36,331 nucleotides of DNA from Acidobacteriota bacterium. Lineage in GTDB: Bacteria; Acidobacteriota; Terriglobia; Terriglobales; Acidobacteriaceae. The stretch covers positions 1 through 36,331 of the forward strand of contig JAJZGF010000018.1 of NCBI GenBank assembly GCA_021805025.1. The letters run 5' to 3'. The notes beneath the pieces were generated by a model that had not been told where the DNA came from, made no database searches, and saw nothing but the letters and a program-made list of their open reading frames with translations. Below are positions 35,086-36,331 of the stretch, in pieces. The position numbers and the translations under genes were made by a program. Position 1 is the first letter of the stretch. Each line of letters starts with the position of its first letter.

Positions 35086-36331
35086 TCAGATGCTTCGTGC
35101 TGACGCCAGGCGAGATGCAGTCAACAATCGTACGGCGGCAGCAACAAGAAGTAGCCCTGCCATCCATGGGAACCACGTGCCATATCGATCGAAGACCGTC
35201 TGGTCGTGACGCATCGGCACATCCACCAGCAGCGAGACAAACGGTCCGCTGTTGGTTCTTACCTCGCCGAGGATGCGGCCCCGATCGTCCGTCACCGTGA
35301 GGAAGCCATCCTTCGCGGTGTGCGCGATCGCATATCCGCCCTCAACGCCGCGCATGATGGCGATGTGTCCGTGCCAAGTACGATCTACGTTGAAGTCCCA
35401 AGCCGGATCGAGCAGCAGGTCAATGCCGCTACGTCCATAGTCGAGCGCGGGGTGAATGAAGTCCATGTCTTTGCAGATCGCAACACCGATCGGGAGTGCT
35501 GGTTTCGAAAGCAGCGCGAGCGAGGTCCCCGGTGTCAGCTTCGATTCAAACGGCGGCAGCATATGCTGCTTGTCGTACGTGGCGATGGGCCGATCCGGTG
35601 TATAGATGCGGGCCTCGTTGAAAGAATCTCGTGCGACCACATGCAACACGCCGATGACGAGAGTCGCGCCTGTGCGATCGGCCACAGACTGCAGAACGAG
35701 GTCCATGGTCTTCGTGTCGCTGTCGAGCAGCAGACCCGTCTTCTCGGGCATTAGAACGATCTTCGCCCCTTGACGTGCAAGCCTCTCAGCCTGCTCGGCA
35801 TAACTTTTGATGAGTTCCTGCATATCGGGGGCTTCGTCGGCGAACACCACCGTGTCCGTATCCAGCAGTCCCACCTTGACGTGCTGCTGCGAGTTCGGTG
35901 CCGCCAGCCGGATTGCACCGAACAGGACGGCCCCGGCGAGAACAGCTAACGCCAATCCCGCGACGTGCGCTGCCTGCGGGAGCCGCCTGCGCCGGAGATA
36001 CAGTCCGCTGACAACTGCCGACGGAAACAGCAACAGCAGGAAGGTGATGCCCCACGGGCCAGTGAGAGAAGCGACCTGTAGGATAGGCAGAAAGCGCTCT
36101 TGCGTATAGGCAAGGCTGCCGGCTGTGCCGTTCGCTGGTGCAAAGCTGGCCCCATATTCGCAGACTGACCAGAACGCCGGTAGCGCGATCATAGCGCTGA
36201 AGGCTGCCCCACGATGGAGGAGACCACGGAACAGAAGGACACCCACAGCGAAGAGCAGCGATGCGATCGAAAACGGGATCAGCCATGCCGTCACAGGGAG
36301 ATGCAGTGCGAAATGTAGGTAGTACAGCATC
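35086..36331 (-). CDS. Apolipoprotein N-acyltransferase-like carbon-nitrogen hydrolase (partial)
   Basis: At least 414 residues; the gene probably continues past the window, since the visible frame starts with a Met at its last bases and Lnt proteins normally have ~500. The N-terminal part has several membrane segments (WLIPFSIASLLFAVGVLLF, WGITFLLLLFPSAVVSGLYL, GLALAVLAGAVLFGAI) and the Lnt-typical QVASLTGPWGI. The nitrilase domain carries the catalytic triad: E196 (IVLMPEKTG), K254 (TYDKQHMLPPFE) and C286 (GVAICKDMDF), counted from the visible Met. Lnt adds the third acyl chain to lipoproteins at the inner membrane. A second, more typical Lnt elsewhere in the genome is possible. It is the right-hand boundary of the accessory patch. 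Confidence 0.85.
   Translation of the reverse strand, partial: MLYYLHFALHLPVTAWLIPFSIASLLFAVGVLLFRGLLHRGAAFSAMIALPAFWSVCEYGASFAPANGTAGSLAYTQERFLPILQVASLTGPWGITFLLLLFPSAVVSGLYLRRRRLPQAAHVAGLALAVLAGAVLFGAIRLAAPNSQQHVKVGLLDTDTVVFADEAPDMQELIKSYAEQAERLARQGAKIVLMPEKTGLLLDSDTKTMDLVLQSVADRTGATLVIGVLHVVARDSFNEARIYTPDRPIATYDKQHMLPPFESKLTPGTSLALLSKPALPIGVAICKDMDFIHPALDYGRSGIDLLLDPAWDFNVDRTWHGHIAIMRGVEGGYAIAHTAKDGFLTVTDDRGRILGEVRTNSGPFVSLLVDVPMRHDQTVFDRYGTWFPWMAGLLLVAAAVRLLTASRLASARSI

Overview
The window looks like chromosomal DNA of a GC-rich, Gram-negative, free-living bacterium. I infer Acidobacteriota (Terriglobales/Acidobacteriaceae-like). The reasons are the mix of an AsmA-type envelope protein, secreted TPR proteins, an Lnt-like acyltransferase, a B12-dependent class II ribonucleotide reductase, a membrane pyrophosphatase and a KaiB-linked two-component system. 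No single gene proves the phylum; a search with MetK, NrdJ or RNase III would settle it.

Layout. 1-2500: a KaiB-like protein followed by a PAS histidine kinase and a NarL/LuxR response regulator, one co-directional signalling unit (KaiC, if present, would lie upstream of the window). 2829-3545: a Crp/Fnr regulator. 3585-3760: frameshifted tail of an ISAs1-type transposase. 3998-4073: tRNA-Ala(GGC) on the minus strand. 4468-7722: an ECF sigma factor translationally coupled to a zinc-finger anti-sigma factor, then a secreted TPR protein. 7777-13643: envelope/RNA-processing run rnc, two adjacent signal peptidase I genes, a large AsmA-like protein and a HAD phosphatase. 13648-16469 (minus): an alpha-carbonic-anhydrase-like protein that lacks two of three zinc histidines, metK with a structured leader and probable TTG start, and a short RodZ-like HTH membrane protein. 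16788-19568: an orphan FtsX/MacB-type permease and a GT39-like mannosyltransferase. 19748-22366: K+-independent-type membrane pyrophosphatase with a strong terminator. 22860-25286: a c-heme/beta-propeller/TPR protein. 25445-26958 (minus): a multi-pass membrane protein and a GNAT acetyltransferase. 27502-30852: nrdJ with a clear promoter and terminator.

30853-35085 is an accessory patch between nrdJ and an Lnt-like gene. It holds a replication-initiator-like winged-helix protein, two tandem paralogous gene copies of unknown function (one frameshifted), a 30-codon remnant of an OLD/RecF-like ATPase, an apparently intact hipBA toxin-antitoxin operon, and a truncated 5' gene fragment. The hipBA control region carries four copies of a 14-base near-palindrome spaced 49-50 bp, with one copy on the predicted transcription start; this is the clearest regulatory architecture in the window.

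The most notable observations are the four-operator hipBA array, the metK leader, the zinc-ligand loss in the carbonic anhydrase homologue, and the decaying tandem paralogues. I did not find a convincing wholly new defence or mobile system. The Rep-like gene plus the decayed tandem family is the part least explained by known annotation.
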